A stretch of 35,940 nt of DNA. It comes from a virus. Below, piece after piece: positions 15,083-23,312 of the stretch. The DNA lies in IMG/VR virus record IMGVR_UViG_3300038353_000001, positions 1-35,940 of that record; one strand, given 5' to 3'. The notes beneath the pieces were generated by a model. It did not search any database. It was not told the DNA's origin and saw only the letters and a program-made list of their open reading frames with translations. Numbering within the stretch: the first letter of the stretch is position 1; every line of letters begins with the position of its first letter. Position numbers and translations under genes: made by a program.

Positions 15083-17482
15083 TTAACTAAACACATATGG
15101 TGCTAATAAAACTTCACATACATCAAAATCCCCTATGTCTGGTGGTATGGGTAGCTTGCTTGAATCTTCTAATTGGTTTACTGCTTGCTGATATAAATCA
15201 TCTAATAAATTTTTGCTATACATATCAACAAAACTTTCTTTTACATAGCCTATAAACTCTTCAATATGTGCAGCAGGTGATCCAAAACAATCGTGTATTG
15301 TACAGAATTGATTTAGACCACTAGCCTTACTTTTTGTCAATGCTAAATGTACATTAGCAGCATCTAAACTATGAACAAAGTTTGCAGCAAAACTCTGAGT
15401 AGATTTTCTTTTATCAACTTCCTTTGTATCAGTAAGAAGTGACAACTTTACAGTACTGGTATGCAGTTTCGTGCGTATTCTTTTCATATTAAAGTTGTAA
15501 TATTGCTGCTTAACATAAAAATTAGATGGTGTAATCCAAGATATATTTTTTTCTTCTTGACCAAAACATCTTGCAATATCTGATAAATACTGCATTACTG
15601 TCATACATTTAGGGCAAATATTATTTACGCTTTTCTCTATAATTTTTGCAAGATAATGATTATGTAAAAAGCAATCTTTATCCCAAGACAACTCCTCGTC
15701 ACTACCTACAAAGTAATCTCGAACAGCACTTGCAATACCAAAAGTTTTACCACTGTAGGGTATCATCATCACAGGTTTTTTTATCATCTTTCTTGTAATT
15801 AATTCGTGATGCCTATACCAATCTTCAGCAAGGCATTGTTCATAACTAAGATCACGAAGCTCTTTTATCACCTGATCTTTTACGTCTTCATACAAATCCT
15901 CTACCTGGTCATAGTTTTTTAGGTTTACTTTTGCTGCAAGATTATCATCAAGAGACATGGCTGCAAAATGTTGAAACCCATTGTTCGTACCATCAAGTAA
16001 TACAGGATGCTTGCTTACATAGCCATAACCCTGTTCCAATAGCTCGTTGAAGTCCAAACACCAAGCAAGAAACTGCCAAGGTTCTTCTGCTTTACTCCAT
16101 ATGCTGATAAAAGATTCTGGATTGCTTGCTATCTGTCTGGCTAAAGCTTCTCCTTCTGTCTTAGACCATTCAATACGTTCTTCATAACTGTATTTGCTCA
16201 TACCCCATGAATTAGCACCTGCTATCCCTAACCAATTCTTTGCCTTCTCATCTGTTATTGCTGCACCCTCTGCAAATCTATGTAAAGATCTTGCTAAATC
16301 ATTACCTTGTGGATTGAAAATACCTGATACATAATAGATTCTGCCTGTAAAATCTGCCTGTGTAACGTGCCAGAAAGGTTCTTCTGCAAACTTGGTAGCA
16401 GTATCAAGCAACATAATACATTGATACCTTTTCATCCGATCATGTGCATTTTGATCATGTCTTAATACTTCTTCTCTTCTCCACCAAGATCTTGAGTCTT
16501 CATTAGTATCAATATCATAAGGTTTTGGAGTTTGTGGCAGTGGTTCAGCATCTATTAGACAACCTACTTCTATACCTCTATCCCAACAGCTTTGAGCAAT
16601 ATCTAGAACAGTTGTATTTATCTCCCACTTTGTTTGTTGAAGACAATTCAGTGCTGTATAAAGTGCTGTTGGTTTTCTTTTTGTTACTTCTTCATGGTAA
16701 GTAAAGTCTTTTGATTTGATTGCCTTGATATGTTTTAGTCTTTTTGTATGAAAACCACCTTCTGTAGTACTAGTCCAATCAATCGGTTGCTCTACGCATG
16801 GTTCATACAATGGATAACAAGCTAGTCTATTTTTGCGTTGTCGTTTTATCCAATCCATAGTGCCTTGCGTAAATTCAACATATGTTTTTGTTTGTTTACC
16901 TGATCTGACAGTAGAAAGTTTTACCATCCCAACAGCACTAATCATTATATCTATAAGCTTCAAACCAACCTTTAGTTTGTCTTCCTTTGACCACGATTTA
17001 AAAACAAAACCTCTGTTTCTCATGTGACCCATCATCATATTGCGTCTATACCTTTGATGATTGGTATCTGATATATGCTGTTTTACATTTCTAAAATGTT
17101 TTTTATCTTGCTGTTCAAATAAAGTAAACCTCTGCTCATCTTCAAGCATATGCCCTACCTGTAGTGCTGCCTGTGTAGCTGTTTTCTTTTGGGAAGCACC
17201 ATCAATAACACCTTTGAAAGTAATAAAAGCAATAACATCTACATCTTTAAATTCATGTAGCTTAATTGCTGCTGTAGCTTTTACCCCTGGTGTACCCCTC
17301 CAAGCCCTATCAAGGAACTGTTGTATAGCTTCAACAAAAGGTAACAGACCAGCTTTAATCATGGTTCTTGCATAATCTGTTTCTGATTCTGTACCCTTTG
17401 ATAAGTTGTTGTTGATGTTGCGTTGCCGTCTGTCAAACCCACGACTCCACATCCGATCTTCTAAATCAGTTTGCTTTGTCAT
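15083..17482 (-). CDS. Single-subunit DNA-directed RNA polymerase (T7 gp1-like)
   Basis: The 799-residue protein is shorter than T7 RNAP (883). The palm motif HPVLLDGTNNGFQHFAAM contains the first catalytic Asp (near residue 497; T7 D537). KKPVMMIPYSGKTFGI corresponds to the fingers helix with the catalytic Lys. CTIHDCFG holds the His-Asp pair (near 730-731; T7 H811-D812). The C-terminus APYVFS parallels the T7 FAFA end. It transcribes the phage middle and late genes from phage promoters. It starts two bases after the preceding gene and closes the early block. Confidence 0.96.
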   Translation of the reverse strand: MTKQTDLEDRMWSRGFDRRQRNINNNLSKGTESETDYARTMIKAGLLPFVEAIQQFLDRAWRGTPGVKATAAIKLHEFKDVDVIAFITFKGVIDGASQKKTATQAALQVGHMLEDEQRFTLFEQQDKKHFRNVKQHISDTNHQRYRRNMMMGHMRNRGFVFKSWSKEDKLKVGLKLIDIMISAVGMVKLSTVRSGKQTKTYVEFTQGTMDWIKRQRKNRLACYPLYEPCVEQPIDWTSTTEGGFHTKRLKHIKAIKSKDFTYHEEVTKRKPTALYTALNCLQQTKWEINTTVLDIAQSCWDRGIEVGCLIDAEPLPQTPKPYDIDTNEDSRSWWRREEVLRHDQNAHDRMKRYQCIMLLDTATKFAEEPFWHVTQADFTGRIYYVSGIFNPQGNDLARSLHRFAEGAAITDEKAKNWLGIAGANSWGMSKYSYEERIEWSKTEGEALARQIASNPESFISIWSKAEEPWQFLAWCLDFNELLEQGYGYVSKHPVLLDGTNNGFQHFAAMSLDDNLAAKVNLKNYDQVEDLYEDVKDQVIKELRDLSYEQCLAEDWYRHHELITRKMIKKPVMMIPYSGKTFGIASAVRDYFVGSDEELSWDKDCFLHNHYLAKIIEKSVNNICPKCMTVMQYLSDIARCFGQEEKNISWITPSNFYVKQQYYNFNMKRIRTKLHTSTVKLSLLTDTKEVDKRKSTQSFAANFVHSLDAANVHLALTKSKASGLNQFCTIHDCFGSPAAHIEEFIGYVKESFVDMYSKNLLDDLYQQAVNQLEDSSKLPIPPDIGDFDVCEVLLAPYVFS

Positions 17483-17484
17483 TA

Positions 17485-17901
17485 TTAACCTAATTTTGCT
17501 TTTTTAATAGCTTCTTTACATTTTTCTGGGTCATATGAAATACCTCTACCAACTGTTCTTATCCAATGAATGCCTTCTTTTAATACACCATTTTTTCGAT
17601 ATTTAACAAGAGTACCTTCAGATTTATAGCCCATCATGTCAGCTGCGTGTAATTGTTGATAAAAACCTTTGCTTGCATAATATTTTCTTTTATAAGGGTC
17701 GAAAGGATCGCTTTCTGTTTTCTTTAATTTGTTTTTTTCATTTTCCATTGCTACAGCAATTTTGTCATGAAGTTTTAAAAGTTCTTTTATTAAAGGATTA
17801 TCGTCAAATTTACCTTTAGAACATTTATCAGTATTAGAAATTGATTGAAGTAATCCAATTTTAATGTGTCTCCACTCTCGCTCTGTTAAATCAATTTTCA
17901 T
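17485..17901 (-). CDS. Early protein with excisionase/MerR-like DNA-binding module
   Basis: In the 138-residue protein the N-terminal half is helical (ERE, KLHDKIAVAMENEKNKLKK) with no recognised fold. Residues about 75-138 read HAADMMGYKSEGTLVKYRKN, GVLKEGIHWI and YDPEKCKEAIKKAK. This is the winged-helix layout of excisionase or MerR-type DNA-binding domains. The same module closes the 306-residue protein at 18314-19234. It overlaps the upstream stop (ATGA) and lies directly before the RNA polymerase, so it is an early gene and perhaps a transcription or host-takeover factor. Confidence 0.7.
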   Translation of the reverse strand: MKIDLTEREWRHIKIGLLQSISNTDKCSKGKFDDNPLIKELLKLHDKIAVAMENEKNKLKKTESDPFDPYKRKYYASKGFYQQLHAADMMGYKSEGTLVKYRKNGVLKEGIHWIRTVGRGISYDPEKCKEAIKKAKLG

Positions 17902-18161
17902 TTAGACTCCTTTGTATTTGAATATTGAGAGATTAAAACCTGTAGGTCACTTAGTAATTCATCGCAGTGACCACGCATAATATCAAGAGATTCCTTACCT
18001 TCATCAATCAGCTTGGCAAGTTCTTCCAAACTGTACTCTCTTGTACTGAAGTTCTTACCACATTCCTTACAGGTTCTAGACCTCCAAAGATATGCAGCTT
18101 CCCTTTCTCTTGTATGTAAGACAATAGTATTGTTGCTGTTGCAGTTAGGACATTGAATCAT
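17898..18161 (-). CDS. Zinc-ribbon protein, NrdR-like N-terminus
   Basis: The 87-residue protein has CPNC at residues 4-7 and CKEC at 31-34, with basic WRSRTCKECGKNFSTREY between and after. This resembles the zinc-ribbon domain of the NrdR repressor (RRRRCPECGKRFTTYE), but the ATP-cone that NrdR needs is absent. The remainder is a single helical region. It probably binds nucleic acid, perhaps as an early regulator of host transcription. It overlaps both neighbours (17 bases upstream, 4 downstream). Confidence 0.7.
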   Translation of the reverse strand: MIQCPNCNSNNTIVLHTREREAAYLWRSRTCKECGKNFSTREYSLEELAKLIDEGKESLDIMRGHCDELLSDLQVLISQYSNTKESK

Positions 18162-18321
18162 TATTATCCTCTCTTGTCATGTGTAGGTATTTAGATTCAA
18201 GCTTTTCAATACAAAGATCCCAGGCATCCTGTTCACTTATGTCTAACTTCTTAGCAATAGACCCTGCAAGCTCCCTTAAATGAGTAGCTATTGCTGTAAG
18301 GTTGTATGGATAATCAGACAT
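18145..18321 (-). CDS. 58-residue early protein, unknown
   Basis: It begins MSDYPYNLTAIATHLRELAG with a purine-rich GAAGGGGGG ribosome site just upstream, and overlaps the end of the HTH gene by eight bases. A longer frame from 18387 would lie inside that gene, so the later ATG is preferred. It is helical and slightly acidic, with DISEQDAWDLCIEKLESKYL. No family is recognised. Confidence 0.65.
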   Translation of the reverse strand: MSDYPYNLTAIATHLRELAGSIAKKLDISEQDAWDLCIEKLESKYLHMTREDNNDSMS

Positions 18322-19234
18322 CTTCCCCCCTTCTTTTAGCCCATCTTTTTCTCTGTGCATCAGCAATTCTTTGATCGTAACCAGCATTTATAATTGCTTG
18401 TTTAGTTTTTTCTGGGTAATACATATACTGGTGAAAGTAGTGATCTCCTTTAATGTAGTGTGTACCTTTTTTTAAAACACCTTTTTTTCTAAAATTCATA
18501 AGAGTCATATTGCTCATGTTAATTATTTTTGCTGTTGTCAAACCATTGAACAAACCCTTTTGTGCATAATCTTCATTACTTTTTTCATTTAAATATTTAG
18601 AATAATCATTTGGAATATACTCAAAAGGTTTGACATAACCATAAAATTCTTTCATCACTTCATTATTACGTTTTGAATTATATGAAAGCTTGCCTTTCCA
18701 ATCACCAGACTGTAATTGAACAAGCAGTTTGTACCTCCTTTGTAAATTAGGATGAGTAAATTTATATGCACAACGATACTTTTCTGTTCGAAATGTTAAT
18801 CTGCATTGCAAATAACTCTCAAGTGCAATCTTTAAATATTTTATTTTAAGTTTTATCCACTTATCAATATCGGTTTGTTTCCAAAAATGTCTTTCTATTT
18901 TACTATTCACCTCAGTATTCATAATTCTAGTTGCTTTTGGTATCCAGTTCTTGCTAATCAAAATTCCTAAATATTCAAAAGGATAACCAGTAAGTTCTAC
19001 TATATCGTGAGCAGTATATTCATCTTCCTTACAATGTTCTTCGGGTTTAAAAACAAACTTTTCTGTGGTGTTTAACTGATTTTTAAGAACCAATCTAATC
19101 CATTCTCTTGAACATCCAAACTTATTAGCTATTGATTGCAATGTATGGCCTTCTTTTCTCATACTTAAAATAAGTTGATTTCTCTTTTCTTTCATTTCTT
19201 TAGGAAAAGGTGGTCTATACTTGTAGTTTTTCAT
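18314..19234 (-). CDS. Early protein with two helix-turn-helix modules
   Basis: The 306-residue basic protein has an N-terminal HTH (residues about 15-52: MRKEGHTLQSIANKFGCSRE, WIRLVLKN) of the resolvase/sigma-like type. A second region, EYTAHDIVELTGYPFEYLGI, is followed by the C-terminal module GLTTAKIINMSNMTLMNFRK, GVLKKGTHYI and YYPEKTKQAI. The latter closely matches the end of the 138-residue protein at 17485-17901. It has no catalytic motif. The layout suggests a DNA-binding regulator, but homing-endonuclease-associated modules look similar, so its function is open. Confidence 0.7.
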   Translation of the reverse strand: MKNYKYRPPFPKEMKEKRNQLILSMRKEGHTLQSIANKFGCSREWIRLVLKNQLNTTEKFVFKPEEHCKEDEYTAHDIVELTGYPFEYLGILISKNWIPKATRIMNTEVNSKIERHFWKQTDIDKWIKLKIKYLKIALESYLQCRLTFRTEKYRCAYKFTHPNLQRRYKLLVQLQSGDWKGKLSYNSKRNNEVMKEFYGYVKPFEYIPNDYSKYLNEKSNEDYAQKGLFNGLTTAKIINMSNMTLMNFRKKGVLKKGTHYIKGDHYFHQYMYYPEKTKQAIINAGYDQRIADAQRKRWAKRRGEDV

Positions 19235-19441
19235 CTATCTACCCCCCTGGAATTGGATAGACGCATTGCGTAAAGACTCCCAATACAATCCATTACCATC
19301 ATCATCAATCAAGATAATAGAATGTTTCTCAAGATCTACACACACATCTTTTATATATCTCCCCTCATCCTCATCGGATAAAAAGATACAAGCTCCCTTT
19401 AAAAATTCGCAAGGGATACTCTGATTTGTACAAAGTTTCAT
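19235..19441 (-). CDS. 68-residue early protein, unknown
   Basis: It encodes MKLCTNQSIPCEFLKGACIF and later VCVDLEKHSIILIDDDGNGL, suggesting a small beta-rich soluble protein with several Cys. It stops directly before the ATG of the HTH gene, after a 144-base AT-rich leader. No family is recognised. Confidence 0.65.
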   Translation of the reverse strand: MKLCTNQSIPCEFLKGACIFLSDEDEGRYIKDVCVDLEKHSIILIDDDGNGLYWESLRNASIQFQGGR

Positions 19442-19560
19442 AATAAAAAAACATCTGGGTTTAAGATTCGTAAAGAACCTGTTAAAAATTCATATTAAAA
19501 AAATTCTTAATAGGTTCATTTAAAAGTTCGCCAAGGATAATAAGACCAGGAATAATAAAA

Positions 19561-19596
19561 AATAAAAAGAAATTAAAGCCTAGAATTATCTAGGCT
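19561..19596 (-). terminator. Intrinsic terminator in the early region
   Basis: AGCCTAGA-ATTA-TCTAGGCT is a perfect 8-bp stem with a 4-base loop, followed on the minus strand by TTAATTTCTTTTT and more T-rich sequence. It includes the stop codon of the 50-residue gene. It would limit read-through of host-polymerase transcripts from the first early genes. The flank is also T-rich on the plus strand. Confidence 0.7.
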
Positions 19597-19738
19597 CTTT
19601 ATTCTCCTTAATATCTAGAGCTTTATAAGCTTCTAATAATTCCTTATTAGTTGCTTCCTGGGCGAACCATATTCGCTCTATTTCTGCACGTTTAGCGGCT
19701 TTTAATTGTGCTTCGTGGTTACTTTTGTTGTCAGTCAT
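19586..19738 (-). CDS. 50-residue early protein, unknown
   Basis: The frame MTDNKSNHEAQLKAAKRAEI continues with WFAQEATNKELLEAYKALDI and ends NKEPR. It is a highly charged, probably helical peptide. Its ATG overlaps the stop of the 52-residue gene (ATGA), and its stop lies in the terminator stem. Such packing is typical for phage early genes. Function unknown. Confidence 0.6.
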   Translation of the reverse strand: MTDNKSNHEAQLKAAKRAEIERIWFAQEATNKELLEAYKALDIKENKEPR

Positions 19739-19893
19739 TTGATTAATTCATAAGTCATGTGTGCTGACATCAAACCACTTGATGTATGAGAGACTCTATA
19801 ACCTAAGTTAATAAGTCTCATGTGTTCTCTATCTCCTTTCTCAATCCCCTTAATAGAGGATTGGTCATAAGTTCGATAAATGTATTTAGACAT
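19735..19893 (-). CDS. 52-residue early protein, unknown
   Basis: It encodes MSKYIYRTYDQSSIKGIEKG, then RLINLGYRVSHTSSGLMSAH and ends ELIK. It contains mixed aromatic and basic residues and looks like a small folded domain. It follows two intercistronic hairpins and overlaps the next gene by four bases. No family is recognised. Confidence 0.6.
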   Translation of the reverse strand: MSKYIYRTYDQSSIKGIEKGDREHMRLINLGYRVSHTSSGLMSAHMTYELIK

Positions 19894-19920
19894 AATTAAA
19901 ATTAATAACTGGGCTGTTAA

Positions 19921-19969
19921 GGTTCTTTATTAAGAGAACCCTTTAAAAGGCCCGTAGGCCCTTTAAGGG
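19921..19969 (-). promoter_or_regulatory. Tandem hairpins between early genes
   Basis: GGTTCT...AGAACC (19921-19940) abuts a larger hairpin, 19940-19969, in which CCCTTTAAAAGGCC pairs with GGCCCTTTAAGGG around a CGTA loop (12 of 13 positions paired). No long T-run follows, so an RNA processing site or a weak attenuator between the 157-residue gene and the small early genes is more likely than a strong terminator. Confidence 0.5.
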
Positions 19970-19974
19970 ATTGT

Positions 19975-20448
19975 CTAGGAACAATAATCAACTATCTTTG
20001 AAGCCATCATATAAATCTCTTCATACTGTCGCTTCATAATTACTCCATAAATACTCTCAGAATGGTTAACTTCATAAATAGAACTTATTTCAGAACTATT
20101 ATCGAAATAACCCCTGGAAACATCTTCACATAACCATTTAGCTAACCCATAGTTATAAACATTAACCAAAGAATCTGAAATAATGTCTATATGCTCATAG
20201 GCTTCATCTTCATTGTTAACGTCATAATTATTTAAAAGACTATTTAATAAAGAATGAATAATGTCATATCTCCAATCATTAGGAGATTCGTCATTATGTA
20301 GTAATTGAATAAATCTCTGGATCTCTTCTCTATTCTCTAGATCTTCTTTTAAACAATAGTAATAACCTAGACCAGGTTCTCTTTGTTTTTGCTCTAGTGA
20401 ATTATAAAGAGTCTCTAGATTCTCTTTAAAAGTTTTTGTTTTAATCAT
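19975..20448 (-). CDS. First early protein, acidic, unknown function
   Basis: The 157-residue protein has about 29 Asp/Glu against 14 Lys/Arg, so it is clearly acidic. Segments include EQKQREPGLGYYYCLKEDLE, NDWRYDIIHSLLNSLLNNYD and LAKWLCEDVSRGYFD. It is helical with no membrane segment. It is the first gene downstream of the predicted host-type promoters, the position where T7 encodes Ocr, an acidic DNA mimic that blocks restriction enzymes. That comparison is positional only; no sequence similarity is claimed. An anti-host role is an inference. Confidence 0.65.
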   Translation of the reverse strand: MIKTKTFKENLETLYNSLEQKQREPGLGYYYCLKEDLENREEIQRFIQLLHNDESPNDWRYDIIHSLLNSLLNNYDVNNEDEAYEHIDIISDSLVNVYNYGLAKWLCEDVSRGYFDNSSEISSIYEVNHSESIYGVIMKRQYEEIYMMASKIVDYCS

Positions 20449-20511
20449 TTTGATTAATAAGTTTCTGGGATTAGTACTATAAAAATAATTTCTAGTACTG
20501 ATTGCATTATT

Positions 20512-20539
20512 AATATAAGTTCGCTATCGATAAAATCAA
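20512..20539 (-). promoter_or_regulatory. Possible sigma70-type promoter for the first early gene
   Basis: On the minus strand, TTGATT is separated by 16 bases from TATATT. Transcription would begin near 20505, about 57 bases before the ATG at 20448. The match is moderate and the region is AT-rich, so chance similarity is possible. Confidence 0.4.
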
Positions 20540-20664
20540 AACATAAATATCTTAACACTTTGTAACAATAGACCCTATATATACCCCCCTATGGTCCATT
20601 TATTGGTTCAATACTGTCCAAAATACTATAAAATCTTTAAAAGACCAGGTATAGATTAACTTGC

Positions 20665-20687
20665 AGTGCTGTCTTTATGACAGTACT
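20665..20687. promoter_or_regulatory. Hairpin in the non-coding region
   Basis: AGTGCTGTC-TTTAT-GACAGTACT forms a 9-bp stem with one G-T pair. It has no T-run, so it may be an RNA processing site or a structure near the genome ends. Confidence 0.45.
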
Positions 20688-20805
20688 ACATATAAAAGAC
20701 TGTAGTTATAGCTTAAATATCTACAAAAAGTTATATATATGGGGTAAATCTTAGATTTGTATATATGCGTAAACCCTTCAAATTTTTGTGGTAAAAATCT
20801 TTTGT

Positions 20806-20849
20806 AAGACCCTATGTAGGTCCACCCAGAAGGAAACTACAAGGGTCTT
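20806..20849. promoter_or_regulatory. Large hairpin in the early leader
   Basis: AAGACCCT(A)TGTAG pairs with CTACA AGGGTCTT, giving 13 pairs with one bulged base and a 17-base loop. It lies about 30 bases downstream of the predicted start of the strong promoter at 20884-20912, so it would be at the 5' end of the early transcript, where it could protect or attenuate the RNA. Confidence 0.5.
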
Positions 20850-20883
20850 TTATAGGTCTAATGGGGAGAGAACCTATGGAATA

Positions 20884-20912
20884 ATTATAATGAAGATGCT
20901 GATGAAGGTCAA
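20884..20912 (-). promoter_or_regulatory. Near-consensus sigma70 promoter for early transcription
   Basis: On the minus strand, TTGACC, a 17-base spacer, then TATAAT: five of six matches at -35, all six at -10, and ideal spacing. Start of transcription would fall near 20876. It points into the early genes and would use the host RNA polymerase, like T7 promoters A1-A3. Confidence 0.75.
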
Positions 20913-21008
20913 ATCTATAGTCGATTTATAATGTAACTATGGTAAGTCTATGGTGGATTTTAACGACCCCCCCTATAGTCCCCCCCACAGTCTATCTACA
21001 AGTGGGCT

Positions 21009-22730
21009 TTAATAAGATTTACTTATAAAGCCATCGGTATTATCATTAGAATTACTTATTTGAGAAGGAGTCATACCCATAGCTGTTTGAGTAATAGAAT
21101 TATTCATAAGAGAACCCCAGTTATCAAGGTGTACTCTTAGTAATTCATCTTTACGAGATCTTATATTACGGTCTTCATCCTGGTTCATGTATTCAGTCCA
21201 GTAAGCTACAGCACCTGATAGAGCATCTAGTATATCATCGTGTACAAGAGAACCTCTATGTCTTGTTATACGAGACATCTGATAAAAAAGTTGAAGCTTT
21301 AGTTTTCTTTCTGGTGCTTCGTTGGGGTTAGATCTATAGTCTTTTTCTACAACCTTTCTATCAATAATTAGTCTATGAGAGTTCATTACAGGTTCTAAGG
21401 TATCGATTATGCGTAGTTCTTTGCTTTTAGTGTTTCTAACGTCTTTTACTTCGCAGGGATGGTAACGCATAAGGAAAGGTTTCATCAGTTCTGCAAACAT
21501 ACCACCACCCATGTTTGATTCTACAAGAATTGTATTTACGTTATTGGTCTTGGCTATCTTGGATAAGGTTGTTAATACTGCATCACTGTAACCACCGTTA
21601 AGACCCCCTGCATCAGGAACGTATAGATTTCCATTAAGCATCTTTACAACAGCGTAACCAGTGGCATCTCGGCCCTTTCCAGAAGGGTCTACAAACATAA
21701 CTGACCCTGTATATTCAATCCAATCACCAAATTGTTGTGCAGGGCGATAGAAATGATCACCATTAAACCCTACACAAGGTAATTCTTTGATTACATACTC
21801 TGGTGAAGAAGACCATATGACCTTTTCTGGTGCATGATCAGGATTTACTGAAGATATTATTAGGTCTGATAGCTTGAGAGGGTATCTATCCTGGTCTGAT
21901 AGGCTAGTGTCTAGCATAAATTGTAGAGAGAACCCAGAACGACCATAGGAGGCCTCTCGTTCCATCAGATCTATTGATGAGAACCTATCAGGGTCAACAG
22001 GTTCTTTAGGCTTTACAAGCTCTTGTACAAGCTTCTCAGTTAACTTAGGAGCTAATCTATCTCCATAGTTGTTTTTTATCTCTGGATAACGTGCAGTCCA
22101 GATGCGTGTGGTATATCCACGCTCTTCTAGTGTTAGATATAAAGATTGTTCTGTTTGTGGTGTACCAAGAAAGGTTATTTTACCGTTTGGTTTAAGAATG
22201 GCATCAAATTCTTTTACAGCTTCCGATAATTTATCTCTCATCGGTTGAGTAAAGCTGTTGTTTGGTACTTCCACATCATCAGCTATGACTTCATCTGCAC
22301 GACTACCTGCCATCTGTCCTAAAACACCTTGAGACTTTACTGAAGGTGCGTGGTCAGCGTGTGCAGGGCCAACATCAAAACTAATCTTTGAGTTTCTTTG
22401 AGAGTCATCTGGTCGTAATGGAGCAAGTACAGGCATCTCATTGATCAATCTCATAGTGAAAGTAGAAAAGTTATCTGCTCTATCCTTACTTGCAGATACA
22501 ACAAGGAACTTTAGTTGTGGATTCATCCGTAGTTTCCATACAACATAGGTAGATGTAATCCAACTCTTACCCACCCCTCTAAAGGCTTGTATAATCTTTC
22601 TACGAGGTCCGTATTGTAAATACTCAGCTATGTCTAATTGAACTGGTGTGGGGTCAGGAAGGTTAAGATGACGCCAGGTAATGATCAGGAAATATCTGAA
22701 GTCTTGTAGTTTCTCAGGAAGTGGCTGCAT
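21009..22730 (-). CDS. Terminase large subunit (T7 gp19-like)
   Basis: From ATG at 22730 the protein has 573 residues (T7 gp19: 586). The ATPase carries Walker A FRGVGKSW (Lys near residue 55), an adenine-motif region before it, and Walker B ADEVIADDVE near 145-155, followed by the coupling motif FLGTPQTEQS. The C-terminal nuclease shows MFVDPSGKGRDATGYAVV, VESNMGGG and HDDILDALSGA, with its metal-binding acidic residues. It drives DNA into the head and cuts the ends. A TTG at 22739 could add three residues. Either start lies within the end of the methylase-like gene. Confidence 0.95.
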   Translation of the reverse strand: MQPLPEKLQDFRYFLIITWRHLNLPDPTPVQLDIAEYLQYGPRRKIIQAFRGVGKSWITSTYVVWKLRMNPQLKFLVVSASKDRADNFSTFTMRLINEMPVLAPLRPDDSQRNSKISFDVGPAHADHAPSVKSQGVLGQMAGSRADEVIADDVEVPNNSFTQPMRDKLSEAVKEFDAILKPNGKITFLGTPQTEQSLYLTLEERGYTTRIWTARYPEIKNNYGDRLAPKLTEKLVQELVKPKEPVDPDRFSSIDLMEREASYGRSGFSLQFMLDTSLSDQDRYPLKLSDLIISSVNPDHAPEKVIWSSSPEYVIKELPCVGFNGDHFYRPAQQFGDWIEYTGSVMFVDPSGKGRDATGYAVVKMLNGNLYVPDAGGLNGGYSDAVLTTLSKIAKTNNVNTILVESNMGGGMFAELMKPFLMRYHPCEVKDVRNTKSKELRIIDTLEPVMNSHRLIIDRKVVEKDYRSNPNEAPERKLKLQLFYQMSRITRHRGSLVHDDILDALSGAVAYWTEYMNQDEDRNIRSRKDELLRVHLDNWGSLMNNSITQTAMGMTPSQISNSNDNTDGFISKSY

Positions 22731-23310
22731 ATTGTTCAAGAAAGCTGAGTTGAATAGGATAGTCTTCTGTCCATTGCTGGCTCATTGCCAGTGCTACTCC
22801 TTCATAGGTACGAGATCTGTTCTTCCACCTGTCAGGTCCTGGTGGCATCATATGCACTCTTGGTTCTCTACCCTCAACTATGTTTGTAGGTCTTAGTTTG
22901 GGTAAGTTCTTCAACCACAGGCAGGTTGCTTTTGTTTCTCCATGTCCAAACATCCAAGGTTGTATTGTCTGATCTGCTGGTCTTATAGCAGAACTTATGA
23001 TGCTGACAGGGTTTTCTATACACCATCTTTTAATTGGTGCGTTCATCAACAGCCTTACAAAATCAAGAGATTCTTTCTGTTCTTTCTGCTTTCTCCAAAA
23101 ATGCCTACTGCCTGATACTGCAAGGTGTTGGCAACTCGGATGGGCTACCATTAAATCAAATCCATCATAAAGAATATCTCTTACATCTCCTTCGTAGTGT
23201 GGTCCTTTTACTTCTGTAGGTAATAAATCACAGCTTAAAGCATCATGCCCCTGTGCTATAAACGCATCTCGCACTCTGCCAGAGTATTCACAGGCTACAA
23301 GAACTTTCAA
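22714..23310 (-). CDS. DNA cytosine methyltransferase-like protein
   Basis: The 198-residue protein must start at TTG (23310), because the conserved N-terminus KVLVACEYSGRVRDAFIAQG begins at once and the previous gene ends two bases upstream. This segment resembles the SAM-binding motif of C5 methylases. DLMVAHPSCQHLAVSG sits where motif IV (PCQ) is expected, and a later WCIENP segment recalls the ENV motif. RWKNRSRTYEGVALAMSQQW closes the conserved part. Members I recall are widespread in phages, annotated as methylases though short for a full C5 enzyme. It lies between the two terminase genes, suggesting a link with packaging or DNA protection. Confidence 0.75.
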   Translation of the reverse strand: MKVLVACEYSGRVRDAFIAQGHDALSCDLLPTEVKGPHYEGDVRDILYDGFDLMVAHPSCQHLAVSGSRHFWRKQKEQKESLDFVRLLMNAPIKRWCIENPVSIISSAIRPADQTIQPWMFGHGETKATCLWLKNLPKLRPTNIVEGREPRVHMMPPGPDRWKNRSRTYEGVALAMSQQWTEDYPIQLSFLEQYAATS

Positions 23311-23312
23311 GG

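Larger units (their letters stand above)
20449..21008. other. 560-bp non-coding region, probable genome-end and early-promoter region
   Basis: No frame of believable length exists on either strand. It lies between the end of the large terminase gene and the first early gene, where T7-type genomes have their terminal repeats and early promoters. It holds two sigma70-like promoters, two clear hairpins (20665-20687 and 20806-20849), two C-runs of seven (around 20966-20990), and about eight copies of a short ATAG(G) motif read on the minus strand. The physical ends cannot be located from the sequence alone. Confidence 0.7.

Noticed and set aside
17898-18161. Calling the zinc-ribbon protein NrdR
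   Set aside because: Only the zinc ribbon is similar. The ATP-cone domain is missing and the genome has no ribonucleotide reductase genes to regulate.
20560-20780. Short frames of 17-25 codons in the non-coding region
   Set aside because: They have no ribosome sites, an AT-driven composition and no support from spacing or overlap with neighbours.
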